A stretch of 64,000 nucleotides of DNA from Chionis minor (Eukaryota; Chordata; Aves; Charadriiformes; Chionididae): assembly GCA_013398295.1 (NCBI GenBank), contig VZSF01000025.1:416874-480873 (forward strand), in the 5' to 3' direction. Shown piece after piece: positions 38,901-51,331 of this stretch. A model generated the notes under the pieces. The model was not told the origin of the DNA, searched no databases, and saw only the letters and a program-made list of their open reading frames with translations. Both the position numbers and the translations under genes were made by a program. Position 1 is the first letter of the stretch, and each line of letters opens with the position of its first letter.

Positions 38901-40444
38901 TGGCTCTGTAATTTCTTTGCTGAGACTGATAATGACAAGAGCACTAAGCATAACACGGTAGGCATTACTTGTAGCCAGGTACACAGAACTACCTAATGCT
39001 GTCATGGGTTTGAAATACTTGTACCCATCTCAACTTGCAAAAGACAGCTATACTATTTTCCCATGGTAACCATTCACCAGGCAGAAGAAAATAAAGCTTT
39101 ATCAAATCAGCATCTCTCTGTGCAGATGGAAAAAGCCCAAGCCTGAAATGTGTGGGGAGTCATTAATGAAATATTTGAAATGTTTAAGGTGTGGAGGTTT
39201 AACTGGGTAATCAACACAAGGCTGAGCACTCCCAACTCTGTCTTCTCCACTGATCTTTCTCCTTCTTTCACAGGCATTTCTTATGGAGGTTGGCACTAGT
39301 AAGTATCTTCCAGTTCAATAATGCCTATTCTAGCACCTACAGCTTTGGGGGTACCGTCCAACAAGTTATTCTCTGAGAGGGAACAAGTGGGGCACATATT
39401 CCTCTAGGTCCCATACAGCTCTGCTAGTTACTGCTATGTTTATTTGCTTGCAAACAAAGAGTTGCATTCCTTTGATTCTTTAAACCAGCAGTAATTTCTA
39501 AGCATCTAGTTTGCCAACAGTTTTATTCCCACCATTATAAAACTCCCAGATACCTTTCTACCTCCCCCATTGCTGCCGCAGCTGTTGCAGATCTTGAAAT
39601 GGCATTTCAGCCCTGATTCCGGCAGGATTTCAATGCACCAGCAGATTTTGGTAAGTGGACTAATCCTTGCAGTACCTCCAGTGGGGAACTCATCATGTAA
39701 GGCTGCAAAGAACAGTTAAATCCACAGCCTGACCGAAATGACCCTGCAAGCCGGGATGAGAGTGGAGGTGAGACTATTTTCAACACCTCTCATCCCATCA
39801 CGTGTATGTAAACAGGTGTGTTCCCTTTGGAGCTGTATCTTGATGTCAGTAAGCTATGCTTCTTACCCAAGGCCTGCTGTTTTTCTTGCTCCAAACCAGC
39901 AAATATTTTTCATTTCCTCCACCCCTGCTTGTCAGTGTTTCCTTTTAAAATGTGTTCAGCCCATTCTTGTTGCAGTGGCCACATCATTTTAGAAGGCATC
40001 TTCTGGCTGTTTCTGATCCTCTGTCAGTTATAAATGCTCTGCAGTAAGAAACTGATATTTTTGTACAAGCTGTCACTTCCCACAGAACAACTGCAAACAG
40101 GTAGCTCCAAAGGGAGCCCGCTGCACTTCAGGTATACCATGAAAGCACCTTAGATGTGGCAGAAAAGAGGAACAATCATGTCGTAGCCTTGCAGTTGTTG
40201 TGTCAAACCACTTCACTGGTGCTCTGAAACAGTTTTTAAAGGCCTCATATAAGGACATCAACACATTTCATGTGTGATGACATTCTAAGAATTTCAGCCG
40301 CTTCTCTACGGATTAGCCTCTGTCCCACAGCCTGAAGTGACCAATAAATCGGTAATAACATAAATCCACAGCTGGCAGCAAATGATACTGCCTCTGAGGG
40401 GAGGAATTCTTCAAAAGGCTGGGTGGTGATGCATATGTCAACAG
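38901..40444. other. Unique noncoding sequence
   Basis: Nothing recognised. The overlapping plus-strand frames 39738-39992 and 39818-40033 are open in two frames and match no family I know. Confidence 0.5.
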
Positions 40445-40690
40445 TCCAGTTCCTAGCTCTGCCACTGGCTTCTGCAGAGGCTCTTGGTAAAGCACCCCGT
40501 TCCTCTGAGACTCTGCCCCCTTTTGTAACGTGGCACGGCTCCTTCCTCTGCCTGCCTAATGTTCAGGACGAGGGCTCCCACCACGTAGGTGTTCCAGTGA
40601 AAGTGGTCTGACCTCTATGTGGCTGCCAAGAGTAACTGTAATATGGGAAATAGTAATGAGTCTGCCTTTCTCCCCTGCCTGGGAACTAGG
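40445..40690 (-). mobile_element. MIR-like SINE, inverted, interrupted
   Basis: On the plus strand TCCTAGCTCTGCCACTGGCT, then GGCTCTTGGTAAAGCACCCC and TTCCTCTGAGACTCTGCCCC, follow the reverse complement of MIR ('cctggctctgccactt...gaccttgggcaagt...cctctctgtgcctcag'). After about 100 unrelated bases, GTAACTGTAATATGGGAAAT plus AGTAATGAGTCTGCCTTTCT resumes the next part of the same element ('catctgtaaaatgggaataataatgcctgcct'). This suggests one old copy split by a small insertion. The right part is the less certain. Confidence 0.55.
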
Positions 40691-40729
40691 TAAGAGACAT
40701 CATCCCACTTGACGTTAAAGGAAAAAAGC

Positions 40730-40876
40730 AGGCACGGAAAGGAGATGGGATTTGCTCCAGGTCACGCAGCAGATCAGTGGCCAGGAACAGAAGCCAGCTC
40801 CCACTTCCCTTCTCAGACCCCTCTTCCTCCAGCTCTCTGTGGATCTCTTCGATGTGTACTTTAATCACTAGACCAT
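40730..40876 (+). mobile_element. MIR-like SINE, 3' part
   Basis: GGATTTGCTCCAGGTCACGC followed by AGCAGATCAGTGGCCAGGAA parallels the MIR segment 'acttgcccaaggtcacacagctagtaagtggcagagcc'. The end TGTGTACTTTAATCACTAGA corresponds to the 'gtgctctaaccactaga' terminus. The copy is in the opposite orientation to its neighbour at 40445-40690, with a gap of about 40 bases. It is ancient and inactive. Confidence 0.65.
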
Positions 40877-43800
40877 GTTTGTTTTCATGGTTGTGCATTC
40901 CTCCCATAAAGCACACCCACATGATATTGGATCCTCTTTGCCTTGGTGGGGCAGGTGGGCGGATAGCTAGGAGAAACTTATTGGTTCCCCAAGTCCTTTC
41001 CAAGTTAGGAACCCTGCTTGTTTCCAGCACTGTGAATTTCTTCGGGGGGTTTCTAGACGTTCCGACTCCTTGCCCCACAAATGCTCCCTTGTCCTGGGGG
41101 AGAAGAAACATGCAGAGCACTTTAAACCTGAACCGGCAGACAGGAAATTCGGTGTGCCGTCTGAAGAAGACACAGCGATACGGGGCTGCAATGTACAGAG
41201 TCCTGAAGGGAGGGAGGAGGATAAAACCCTCTTCACAGCATGAGCGTGCATCTACGTGTCACTGTAATTCAGTATGATGCGTGCTGGAAAGGCCCACACA
41301 CTCATTTGTTAGCCCATATTTGAAGCCTGGTGAAAAATGAGTTGACAGCCTCCCTGCACCTCTTGCTGGGTTCCGAGCAGAACTTTCCATTTGAAAATAT
41401 GGCACCCTGTGCAAACAGGCTTCCTTTAACTCCAGCATGAGGGACTGGAGGGGATTGTGTCCAACTGTGACACAGCGGCTTGCAGGACCAGAAGGCTCGA
41501 GAGAACAGACTACCAGAAACAACTGGCTTCATCCAAAGGCAATTATATTTTAGAAGCAGGAGGTCTGAGGACAGCCACACTGCAGCAGAGGGAAGCAGCG
41601 GAGGTATCTGAGCAGGGCAATAAACCTCAGTGAGTGACAGAAGCTCTCCTGCTTCCAGTTGCAAGGCAGATGCACGTGACAGGACCAGCCCAAGGAGCAG
41701 ACTGTGGTGTATCCCACAGGGAAGGGGGCTGGAAGGGAGAGGCAGGCAGTGCTTGACAGGGATTTTTAAGTATTCATGTTTTGAAATTGGACTCAGTTGC
41801 ATGAGTCCATACCTTTTCAGTTTAATAATTAAATCTTTTTAATAGTAGATGCTCTCTACTTTCCTGTCAATCCTTTGAGGGGATGGCACGTAGACTACGT
41901 TTGCTTTAGCTCTTCTAGATTCGTAACTGTAAAGGCTGGTTTACACTGACAGCTACACTGTCAGCTGTGCAGCTCCTGCAAGACTACCTGGGCAAATATG
42001 TCTTCCCACAAGCAGGGAGGAAATCCAGGCCCAGCCATCCTTTCACTACAGTTCGCTGGTCAGAGACTGTGGGAAGGAGGAAGTCTGCTTTCAAGGAGTC
42101 ACGGTTCAGCAAGAGAGCACTCTGCAAGAGCTGTGCCGTGACCACATCTGTAAGGGCAGCTGTGCCCATGGGAATTAGGAGTTTTATGATCCAAAGGGCA
42201 ATGGCAAGCAGCGTTGTCTGTTAGACAGAAACTGGATGTGTAAAACAGTTGTATTTCAGCACTGGAGGGGAAATCTTGGGTCCTTCCTTCATCTGCGGAC
42301 AGGTTTATCTCCATGCTTGGGAAGCCTTAGCTTCACCTCTGTGTTGCAGCAATGTCAGAATTCTTCTGCTCTACTCAATGAAATCCAGCCGGGTAGGGAG
42401 CCTGCAGGGAAAACTCTCACCAAGACCACTCCCTGAAGAGAAGGACCTCAAAAAGGAAATGTGCTTAGTAGAGCTGATGACAGTTTTCCAAAAGGTGCTT
42501 TCAGTCAACGTTTACTAAAACATCACTAGCGTCGCACACAGTGCAATCACATCCCAGCAACAAAGCTATGGCAAAGCATTGTAATGGTAAGGAAAGATAC
42601 TGCTGGAATCCTTCCTGCTTTGTCTAAAACCAGCTGTACCTGCGTGCAGTCTTATTAATGTATTAAGTAAAAAAAAGAAGCAACTGAATTACCAGAATTT
42701 GTGCTTGAATACCGCTAAAATTAATAAATATCAGTGTAATAAATTATAGACACGCTAACTACAGAATCACTCCGTGGAGAGAAAGGATTCAGAGAAACCG
42801 TTGATGTCTTCAGCAGTGGGTGTCCTTCCTGCTACCCCTTGGCAAACAGCCATCCAACAGGGAGCAGCCCTCACAAGAAGATTCAACAGGCTTTGTTACC
42901 AGTGGATAACAAGCTGAACAAAGAAAACCCAGATTTAGCACAACTGAGCTCAACTTTATCTCTGAGACCAATGCCTCCTGTGACACATTGCCATAGCAAC
43001 AGGAAGGCCTGTGCTAGAAAGGGTGCTGACTGCTTTCTACCCTTCCTCTTTGGTGGTTTAAACCATCACTTCTTCACCAAAGGCAAACATTTCTGGGAAA
43101 ATAAGATGGGCTAGGGACATGGAAAGCAAGCTAGTTGGAGAGTCAGAGCTTGGCAGGTATTAAGGAAGACAGAGAACCCGTGCTTGTCCCCAGCAGTCCT
43201 GCACACTCCTGTCCCTAAGGTGTCCTTTGCAGAGCGGTACCTTGCTCACTGTAAGCTTTGGACTGTCTTTTGAAAAATTCCTCATGTAACTTGCAATTCA
43301 CTTCAGAAGTTCTGAGCAAGGATGAAACTCTTGTTGTCACGCACAAGTGTTTTTCTTGTGAAATGAAGTGTAGTAATTGGAGCTAGCAGGCTTTGAAGCT
43401 CACTGTCTCCCTCAGAAGCGTGTAGATTCCCCAGGGACGAGTTCATGCAGGTGGCTGCCTTGTCCCAGCAGCTGCCATGCTTATTTGTGTCTGAATCAAA
43501 GCTAATACAAGAGGGACAGTTTACAGAGCTCACTTTGGTATTGTTTCACTGGCTGATCGGAAGCTGATGTGTTCAAGTAGAAATTTGGCCCAAAATTGCC
43601 CTTTCACAAGAGGGAGTCTACGTGTTTTCTTGAGATGCGCGTTAAAAAAACCCACAGTCATTGTGACATCAGCCCCTCTAAGTCTGATATGCCTCTTGGA
43701 TGCTAATGCCAGCAACCCATTGCAGTTAATTGCAAGTTTTACCTGCAGACTGTAAACGATGAAATCTCACTATAAAACAGATTTCTGATGTAGAGTACTA

Positions 43801-44439
43801 TGTAAATGTTTTTGTTATTTCTGTGGAGAAAAGCCTTGCAATCAGACAAACCACACGAAGGCAAATGAACTCATCAAAAGAAACCACAACTGAAAAGCAA
43901 ACATTAAAAACACTCTCTGAGAGAACCTAGAGCCCAGGTGGCGCTGGGGTGTTTTCCTCAAGAGAAGACCCATTTTCTAGTTTGCAGGTGCTTCTAGATT
44001 ATTAACAGAATGGGAAATCCGGCCAAGTCCATCTTAGATCTCAGGAATCTGATTTTCATGGACGTACAGTGTTTTGCCAGGCACAAATCAGAAGAAAGGC
44101 TGTGTTTATTGACATAGTTGCTACAAAGTAGCCAGGAGACAATCACCACTCCAGCTCAAACACAACAACTTTCAGCTGTTTTCTTTTGTAAAGTTCAAAC
44201 CTGCACTGACCCAAATATTGTGTCTTTTGGTCACAGTTTACAGTCTTTATTCCCAAATGTTCAGTAGCAGCAGACAGGGAAAGTCTGTGTTTTGGCAGTT
44301 ATGGTTCCTTTATTTTAGTTTTATTTTTTAATGCTATCAAATATCCCCAGCACTAAAACAACATTAAAACTTTGTAGGAAGTTTGCTGCTGATATCAAGA
44401 AATATAATTACACTTACTTATATTCTAACTCCAAATTGT
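40877..44439. other. Unique noncoding sequence
   Basis: No recognised gene. The frames 40777-41277 (plus, 166 codons, starting inside the MIR-like SINE) and 41302-41802 (minus, 166 codons) are long for this window. Neither product resembles a known family, and the first is partly repeat-derived, so coding is unlikely. A forkhead/CRE-like TGACATCA lies at about 43666-43673. Confidence 0.5.
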
Positions 44440-46570
44440 AATATTTTTTTTTCATTACAGATAATAACAAGGACACAATGGGCCATAGATGTAGTCTCAT
44501 CTGGGCATTGAACTGTTTTTCTAATAGTGTGTTGTGAGTCTAATCATGATTCCAAAAAAATCACTGTCAAAACCTACATCAACTGAAATAGCAGAAGACA
44601 GATCCCAACCCGAGCATGTTATTTTGGGCAGTTTTGATTTCTCTCTGAAAGAAAATGCATCAGGAGTGTGTTGTTCTGTCTTAAAAGCTCCAGATTTCCT
44701 ACAGCACCCCTTGGCTTTGTATCAATGTCCGTTGGTTTTGGAAAGGGTTGTGTCCATTTTTGGACTTAGAGCAGAGAGGTTTTTACACCAAGAGGGAAGG
44801 AGGATGGCACACATGAGTCAGGAGAACCTGTTCTTCCTACAAGTCACCTGCAACAATGTAGGTAAGGTCCCTATTGATGTCACTTGACTTGAAAGCACTA
44901 TTTTGTCTAAAGAAATTTAAGGCTTTTTCAGGCACAATTCTTATCCACCATGCCCAACTTTCATTAAGGAAACACTGAAAGAAAAGGTAAGTCATTCCTT
45001 CTTTTTCTCTTCTCTAAGACTTTTTACGAATCTGTCAGAATGTAGTATTCCCTGTCTCTTTCTAGCCCAAATAGTTTGTGGGTTTCAGAAGCACTTCAGT
45101 TGCTCAGGAACTGGGGATGAAATTTGGCCCCATACATTTTGTTAACACAAGGCTCGTGCTCCTGAGGGAAACTGGAATTTAAGCTATGTTACAGGCCTTG
45201 GGTACATTCCTTGTTCCTGCAGAATTGTGTTTGAAGGAACAGTGAATCAAATCTGTTTACAAAACTCATCGTTTAGCTCTTGATATTTCACCTGGGAGAG
45301 GAAAGCCAAATTGCTTTAAAATGGTGACTTTGTCTGGCTTCCCTGCTTGTGTTTGTCCAAACTCTCCGAAAGTAACAGAGCCAGTTCTGCACTCCCAAAA
45401 CAATACATACCTTAGATTGCAGCCAGGGATCTTGCTTGCAGTTTAAACTACCTGGCATGTGAAGAAAGTTGCTACTGACCACTCTCATCTGGGCTTGCTA
45501 GCAAGTGTTTTTTAAAGCAAAAATAGTCTTTCAGTAACTCCAGCATGAGCTTAAAGTAGGAGAAGGGATGATGGCCAGACAGCATACAGAAGAAAAAGAC
45601 CTTTGAACAGCATTGCGACCTAGAGACATGCTGAAAAACAATCTGTACTGTCTGCTTTTTTTGTGCAAAGAGTGCCGCTTCTTAGGAGCTTTAGATATAC
45701 ATTAATGTTAGACTACAGACTATGCACTAGGTATAGATACGGGCTGCCTGCCAAGCATGGAATTTCCCAGGGGTTTTGCTTGATCACAGTAACAGAAGTT
45801 GTCAGCACCAGCGATCGATATCCAGAGGGTCACTGGACTAACCAACAGTGTGCGTGTCTTGTCAACCCTTTGGTATCTGGTTTGGCAAAACTCCATAGCA
45901 GCAAAATGTAGCAGAGAGACAGAGCTCTTTATGGTTGGAGAGGTACTAGGAGAAATGAAGACAGCTATAGCACAGAAAAATAGGTTTAATAACCGCACTT
46001 AAGGTCTGCCATTACATTCCCTTCACCAAAAAACATTGATTGTTCACATACCAGGGAATGACCGAAAACAGCTTCCATCCAGGTATCTATTCCTAATGCA
46101 TTAATTAACTACTCTTTAACTAACCATTTTGTTTCAGAAAGTTCTTCTTGTGAATGATCTTTCTCTTTTTTTTTCTTTCTGTCGTGTAGCAACTAAGTTT
46201 CAGCTATGGTTTTTTTCCCAGATGCCCAGCTTTTGGGAGGGGAGGTTTTGAGTGACTGTGACCATAACTGGAGTACTGCCTTCCCACAGAAACCCATATA
46301 CCTTGGAGTGGATATTCAGAACCAGCGGCCACAGCAGCGAGTAAAAGAATTTGTGATCAAAGTAGCTCAGTCAGGATTCAGCAAATTAGGACAGAAGCAG
46401 AAATGCAATGTAAAGCCCCAGTTTCCTTCTTCCACTTAAGTTCCTCTTGGCAGAAATACAACAAGTAGCATAGTAAGACCGGGATTAAAGCAACGACACA
46501 GGAAAGCTGACATTTGAGCCCAAATATCTGTATCTCTGCAGGGAACTGGATTTCACCGTGATGATGTAAG
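44440..46570 (+). other. Region with clustered near-consensus splice signals
   Basis: Acceptor-like sites (pyrimidine tract plus AG) end at 44460, 44931, 46189 and 46541. Donor-like sites begin at 44862 (TAG|GTAAGG), 44987 (AAG|GTAAGT) and 46566 (GAT|GTAAGT). The clearest unit is 44932-44986, 55 bases, flanked by CTTTTTCAG and a perfect AAG|GTAAGT donor. It is open in one frame: HNSYPPCPTFIKETLKEK. I recognise no protein. The region may hold exons of a lncRNA or an unidentified gene, or be coincidence. Confidence 0.2.
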
Positions 46571-47198
46571 TCATAACTACCCTTCCCTGCCAAGGCACTT
46601 TGGAAATAATAGATTTTCAGGGCAAAATAAAAATGACCTTCATCTCTGCAAGCATATGAGACTGCTCACTTTCCCCCAGTTTAGGACCCTACCCTTATGC
46701 AAGAATGTCATACGCATCTTGGAATCCATACACTGATGGATGAGGCTGTGCTTGCGTTAATGTGAATTTGAGTTTGTCAGACCAGGCAGAGCTGTGGTCC
46801 AATGGCTTAATTAATTCCTGGGAAAATGCAAGGAATGTACTCAGGAACTCTGAAAACACGACTGATAGGTTCATGTAGAAAAGCTTAGACTGTAAAAGCA
46901 AGAGAAGATGGGGGAACTAAAAAGAGCAGTAGGCAGAAGATGGTGCTGTGACTCTCCAGGAAGCCAAAAGCATGGAACAACCAATCCTCGGAAACACTCC
47001 AAAAAACCCACAGAGCAGCACCAGTATGTTTGGCAAACACTGAAACAGAGATGTCACCACCTTGCCAAGTTGGCAGAGGGAGGGATGATAAGTGATCATT
47101 ATAATGATCCCTGGCTAACACGACTGTGTACTTAGCACAGGCTGGTAAGGGAGCAAGGACCATTCCTCTCTTACGCCCCCCGCCCCCCAGCCCCAGAG
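46571..47198. other. Unique noncoding sequence
   Basis: Nothing recognised. Several short frames overlap on both strands between 46885 and 47163. A C-rich stretch with two short C runs lies at about 47176-47194. Confidence 0.5.
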
Positions 47199-47220
47199 CT
47201 ACATGCAGGCATGCATGTAG
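47199..47220. repeat. Short perfect inverted repeat (9-bp arms, 4-base loop)
   Basis: CTACATGCA at 47199-47207 is the exact reverse complement of TGCATGTAG at 47212-47220, separated by GGCA. It can form a small hairpin. The role is unknown, and chance cannot be excluded. Confidence 0.6.
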
Positions 47221-50200
47221 AAACTGGGTGTTTCTTCAGATATTATAATTTCCATAGCTGCCACATGCCAGCCCAAACCAAGAGTGGAACTCTCAAGGGC
47301 CCAGTGAGGACAAGTGAGTGGACCACAGACTGATGATGGAGGGGCTTGCAATGTGTATGCCTGTCCATATTCACCTAAAAACATACTTTGTAATATGCAC
47401 CAGATGAGGCATCCAGAGTGACTCCAGACCATTTCAAGGTATCCGTCGGAGTCATAAGAAACCTTCTTCTCACAGATGGGGTGCAGAGGGACACCAAAAA
47501 CAAGAATAAGGACGAAAAGTCGTTCCTCAATTACTGACCGGCAGTAAGACATGGCCAGAGATTCGGTCTCCAAAAGCCGTTTCTGCTCTTTCTCTAGCCA
47601 TCAGCATGCTTCAGGCGATGAGTAGAGCTGAGGATAACCATGTGGCTGGCTGCAAAGCAGCAGAACCTGGCCATGTCTCAGCACACTCAGCAGTGACCTC
47701 CTTTCACAGCAACTATGGGCGCTGGTAATTCATGCCTCAGTCAAAAAGGTCCCTTAACCCATGCAGCCTCTGTAGCTGATGAGCATCTTTCCTTCAGTTT
47801 TCTAACTGCTGCTTAGAAGGTTTTGTCATTGACCTTCCTGCAAGTCACAGTTTCAAATCATGTATGCAGAGAAAGATCTAGCCCCTGACCCCTTCACCAG
47901 AGTGCCCCTGGCTATTCCATTTCATGTGTAGGGTCACTGAGAAAGGATGAATCATGATTTTAGTTTTAAGATGTAACAGCTAGTGGCAGAGAGAGATCAG
48001 TAAGATGTTTTAGATGTTTTTGAAAGCAAAGGTACAAACACCAGGCAAGTGTTTCTTACCAGTTGAGAGCTGAATTGGAAAATCACAGCCCCGAGTCTTC
48101 CAGCAGTACTTATTCACCCTCAAAGCAAATCTTATTCAAAAATAGTAGCAAAATTTACATCAAATTCACAATTTTGCCTCTTGCCACTTCTCTCTTGTTG
48201 CATTTAAAATGAACTTGGTATCTTATAAACTCAGGTGGGATCGGACCTTCAGAGCCTGCAGATCATTCAGGGCCGAGAGGCTTTCCCGCCCACACGGCAC
48301 AGTGAACTGCTGGCAGGCACTACCACCTGGCCTTGTATGCAGGATCTCAAGTAGAAAAGCCCACAGTGTCATGCTCTGGTTCGTCCTCCCCCAAGAGTGA
48401 CACAAGCTAATGTGTACAGATTCTTATTCCAAAGGGCTTCACGCTAGTTTCCAGGAGAAAGCACCTGTTCAGGGACACATAGAAATGCCAGGGCATTAAT
48501 CAGGAACAGCAGTGTAGGAGAGGAGAAACGTGACTGCTAAAAATGGCTCTGCAGCAAATAGGAAGGATGGGCAACTGTTTCGGGATCTTCGTGAGAAGTC
48601 TTCAGAAGCAGCATTCCCCACTGCTCTTGCAGCAGGGCACCTTGGCATCTTTAGATGGAGCCCAGACCTCCAGCAAGTCAGTGGGAATCTTTTGGTTTGC
48701 TTCACTGAACTGTGGACTTGCCCCATATTAGATGCAGCGTTAAGAATCTCGGATTTACACTGCTCCAAAAGCTGGATGTGAGCTTGCCCTATCCCAACTC
48801 TCTGCTTTACTTCATATAATACTGGAATGGCAGAAACACCGGATGCAGATGGTTTCAGTAACTTCTTGTATGTCTATAGTCAATCTAACAAATTTTCCGC
48901 TTTGAGTACCCCCATAATAACACAGCAAAATTCTGGCTCAGGCAGAATCGCCGATTGTTTGGAATCGCATTTTACTAGCTTGCCAGAATGCAGTCTGCTT
49001 GTAACAAATTCTGAACTTTTCCAAGTTGGCCTATGTCACTTTCTGCAGAGAGAGTGAAACCTTTCGGTTTTAATTCTATTCTTTTTTCGTTGTGTTTTAT
49101 TTGTTTCTCTGGGAAGTCAGACAACTTAGGATACACTTTAATGGAATTTAATATTACAGAAAGTCTTGCAGATTTGCAAGAGACTAAACCAATGAAAATT
49201 GGAAGCCATTATCTTTCCAGTACCAGAAAATCTGTTGTCTGAATTAATGGTTGATTTCAGAGATACATGCATTAATGCAATACATCATTAATGAGATGCT
49301 AAATTACTAGGAATGCTCCCGTTCCTTATTAAATACTTTGGCTAATTAGAATGGGAAAATTTCACAGGCCAAAGCACTGTGATGCACTGCAGAAGGTCTC
49401 AGCAGAATGCAGCTGGCAGTGGATTAGTGAACACAAGAACTCAGCAGGTCTGTTCAGCTCAGCCGCAGGATCACGTTGCTTCTGAAGTCAAGAAACTTGA
49501 GGTTCCTGAGCACTCTAATGCCTTTATTCTACCTGTAAATATGTGAAATAAAAGTGAAAATTCTAATTATGCTGGTGATGAAGACCATAAAAATTGTTCT
49601 TTCTGAAGTGGCTTCCATGGCTGTCAGTCATGTCTGAGAACCAGCAGGTTCTGAGATCAGCATTAGAACCTGTGTAAATACACAGCAAAACCACGTTCCA
49701 TAAAAACCCCGGGGCAATTGGCTCAGAACAATACATTTCAGAAGCGCGAGTATGAAATACAGGTCTTTTTCTTCCATGCCTCACCTGCAGTGATCACAAT
49801 GCTTCCGCAAGTCATTGCAGAAGACTGACTTGGAGTTCCCTTCTATTCACGTGACCTTCGCGTCGTGCCTTCCTGAGCAGAAAGCAAGCTACTGTTTCCT
49901 CCAGGCAGCACATCCCTGTGCTGGAAGCTTGGAATGCTGCACTGCAGAATGGAACAGCCAGTTCCAGCAGCACTGAGTGCTACCATTGCTATTCACAGTG
50001 CATCCTACTTTATTTTCCTTTATATAATAGACATAATGCGGGAAGCGAATGCTGTGGCTAGACCGCTTCAAGGGCTCTGGTTTTCACTGATCGGAATGTC
50101 ACAAGTTTACTGTGAAGAATTTATACTAGTCAGCCACTGAAGCAGTGAATGCTACTGGCAACATCCTAGATGTGCAGTGAGACAGGGAGAGAGACAGGCA

Positions 50201-50571
50201 GCCCACACGGCAATCTCCTTCCTTCGGTAAACTGGTGGGAATAATATGTTAATCAATTTACAGAATAAACTGCCTTTCTATGAGCAGCACGGTCTGAATA
50301 CGCTCCTGTCCACGGACAGCGGGGTGTTTTGAGTCATGACCCCGTCCACTCTTGCAGGTTGAACAGTCAGATGAAACTCCTATGAGAACGAGGAATCTCT
50401 CAGAAAGTGCAAAGCATTTTGGCAGTGATGTGAATGGCACACTTTGCTGCCATGTGTTGACCTGCTGTCTCACTGATGGGGCTAGAGGTGTCAGCCTACA
50501 GATGAAGAAGAAACCCCGTGTTCTTACCTTACTAAGTGACTATAATAAATTAATAACATTAAAGGTCCCAT
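47221..50571. other. Unique noncoding sequence with a TAAT-rich patch
   Basis: No gene or mobile element recognised. 49243-49350 holds six or more ATTA/TAAT cores in about 100 bases (GAATTAATGG, GCATTAATGC, TCATTAATGAG, AAATTAC, GCTAATTAGA), a density suggestive of a homeodomain-bound enhancer. Frames such as 47199-47573 (minus) and 48530-48781 (plus) are unrecognised. Confidence 0.5.
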
Positions 50572-50598
50572 AACGTTATACACGACGAGTATAATGTT
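50572..50598. repeat. Imperfect inverted repeat (10-bp arms, one mismatch)
   Basis: AACGTTATAC (50572-50581) and GTATAATGTT (50589-50598) pair with one mismatch around the loop ACGACGA. Three CpGs in this short AT-rich stretch are unusual here. No function is known. Confidence 0.5.
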
Positions 50599-51308
50599 GA
50601 TATAATTCTCTTGGCGGAGGCTCAAGCCAGGTAATTATCCTCTGCCTCCCTCGATTTGCTTTGCGTGGGCAGCGGCTTGAACATTTCTGCTGTGGCAATG
50701 CTCTTAGGAGCTGTTAGCTATCAGTATCCTCGCAAGCTACCCCAAAGACAAACACGATGCCTTTAAGGTTTGTTCTCTTTCCTTGTTTATAAGAACATGT
50801 TTGATTTCAAATGACATCTTTGCTTCAAGATCCCTATTCAAGGGAGAAATGTGTGGAAGCACTCATCTGTGATTGTTTATGTCAAGCACTGACCAAACAG
50901 CTGACAAGTGCTCTTTGTAATGCTGGCGATGGGGGAGGGCAGCATGGAAAGTGATGCCTGTATTCATACATAAACATCAATTTAAAACTAGCATATTTCT
51001 CAAGTATCTACAAAGACATCCAGAAATACAAAATTATTTCTTTTCTGAGGTCAATCAAGAAGGTGAAACTCAGAACTCAGTCTAGATGTACAAATGATCA
51101 TAAGCCATGCGAAAAAAAAAAAAGGAAATAAGAAAAGAAAAAAGGGGCAAATGTTTGTGTCTGCATTACAAAAAAAATACGGCGAGTTGTACTTTTAGCC
51201 TAAGTTTCTCATGAAACTCATTTCAAAATAAAGTTCCAAGATAAGGTCCTGGTACAAATGTCAGAAATTATTGCTGAAAATTATTTTTGTTTCTCATGAA
51301 GTCTGAAA
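50599..51308. other. Unique AT-rich noncoding sequence
   Basis: Nothing recognised except a 12-base poly-A at 51112-51123. Confidence 0.55.
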
Positions 51309-51331
51309 AGAGAGAGAGAGAAAAAAAAAAA
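51309..51331 (+). repeat. (AG)6-A11 low-complexity run
   Basis: Six AG units followed by eleven A residues: a purine-only simple repeat. Confidence 0.85.

Noticed and set aside
40777..41277. 166-codon plus-strand frame
   Set aside because: Its first part lies in the MIR-like SINE, which explains the open sequence, and the rest is unrecognised.
41302..41802. 166-codon minus-strand frame
   Set aside because: No family resemblance, and it overlaps shorter open frames on both strands.
47960..48000. GTAACAGCTAGTGGCAGAGA, resembling a MIR phrase
   Set aside because: The match is under 25 bases, with no supporting flanks.
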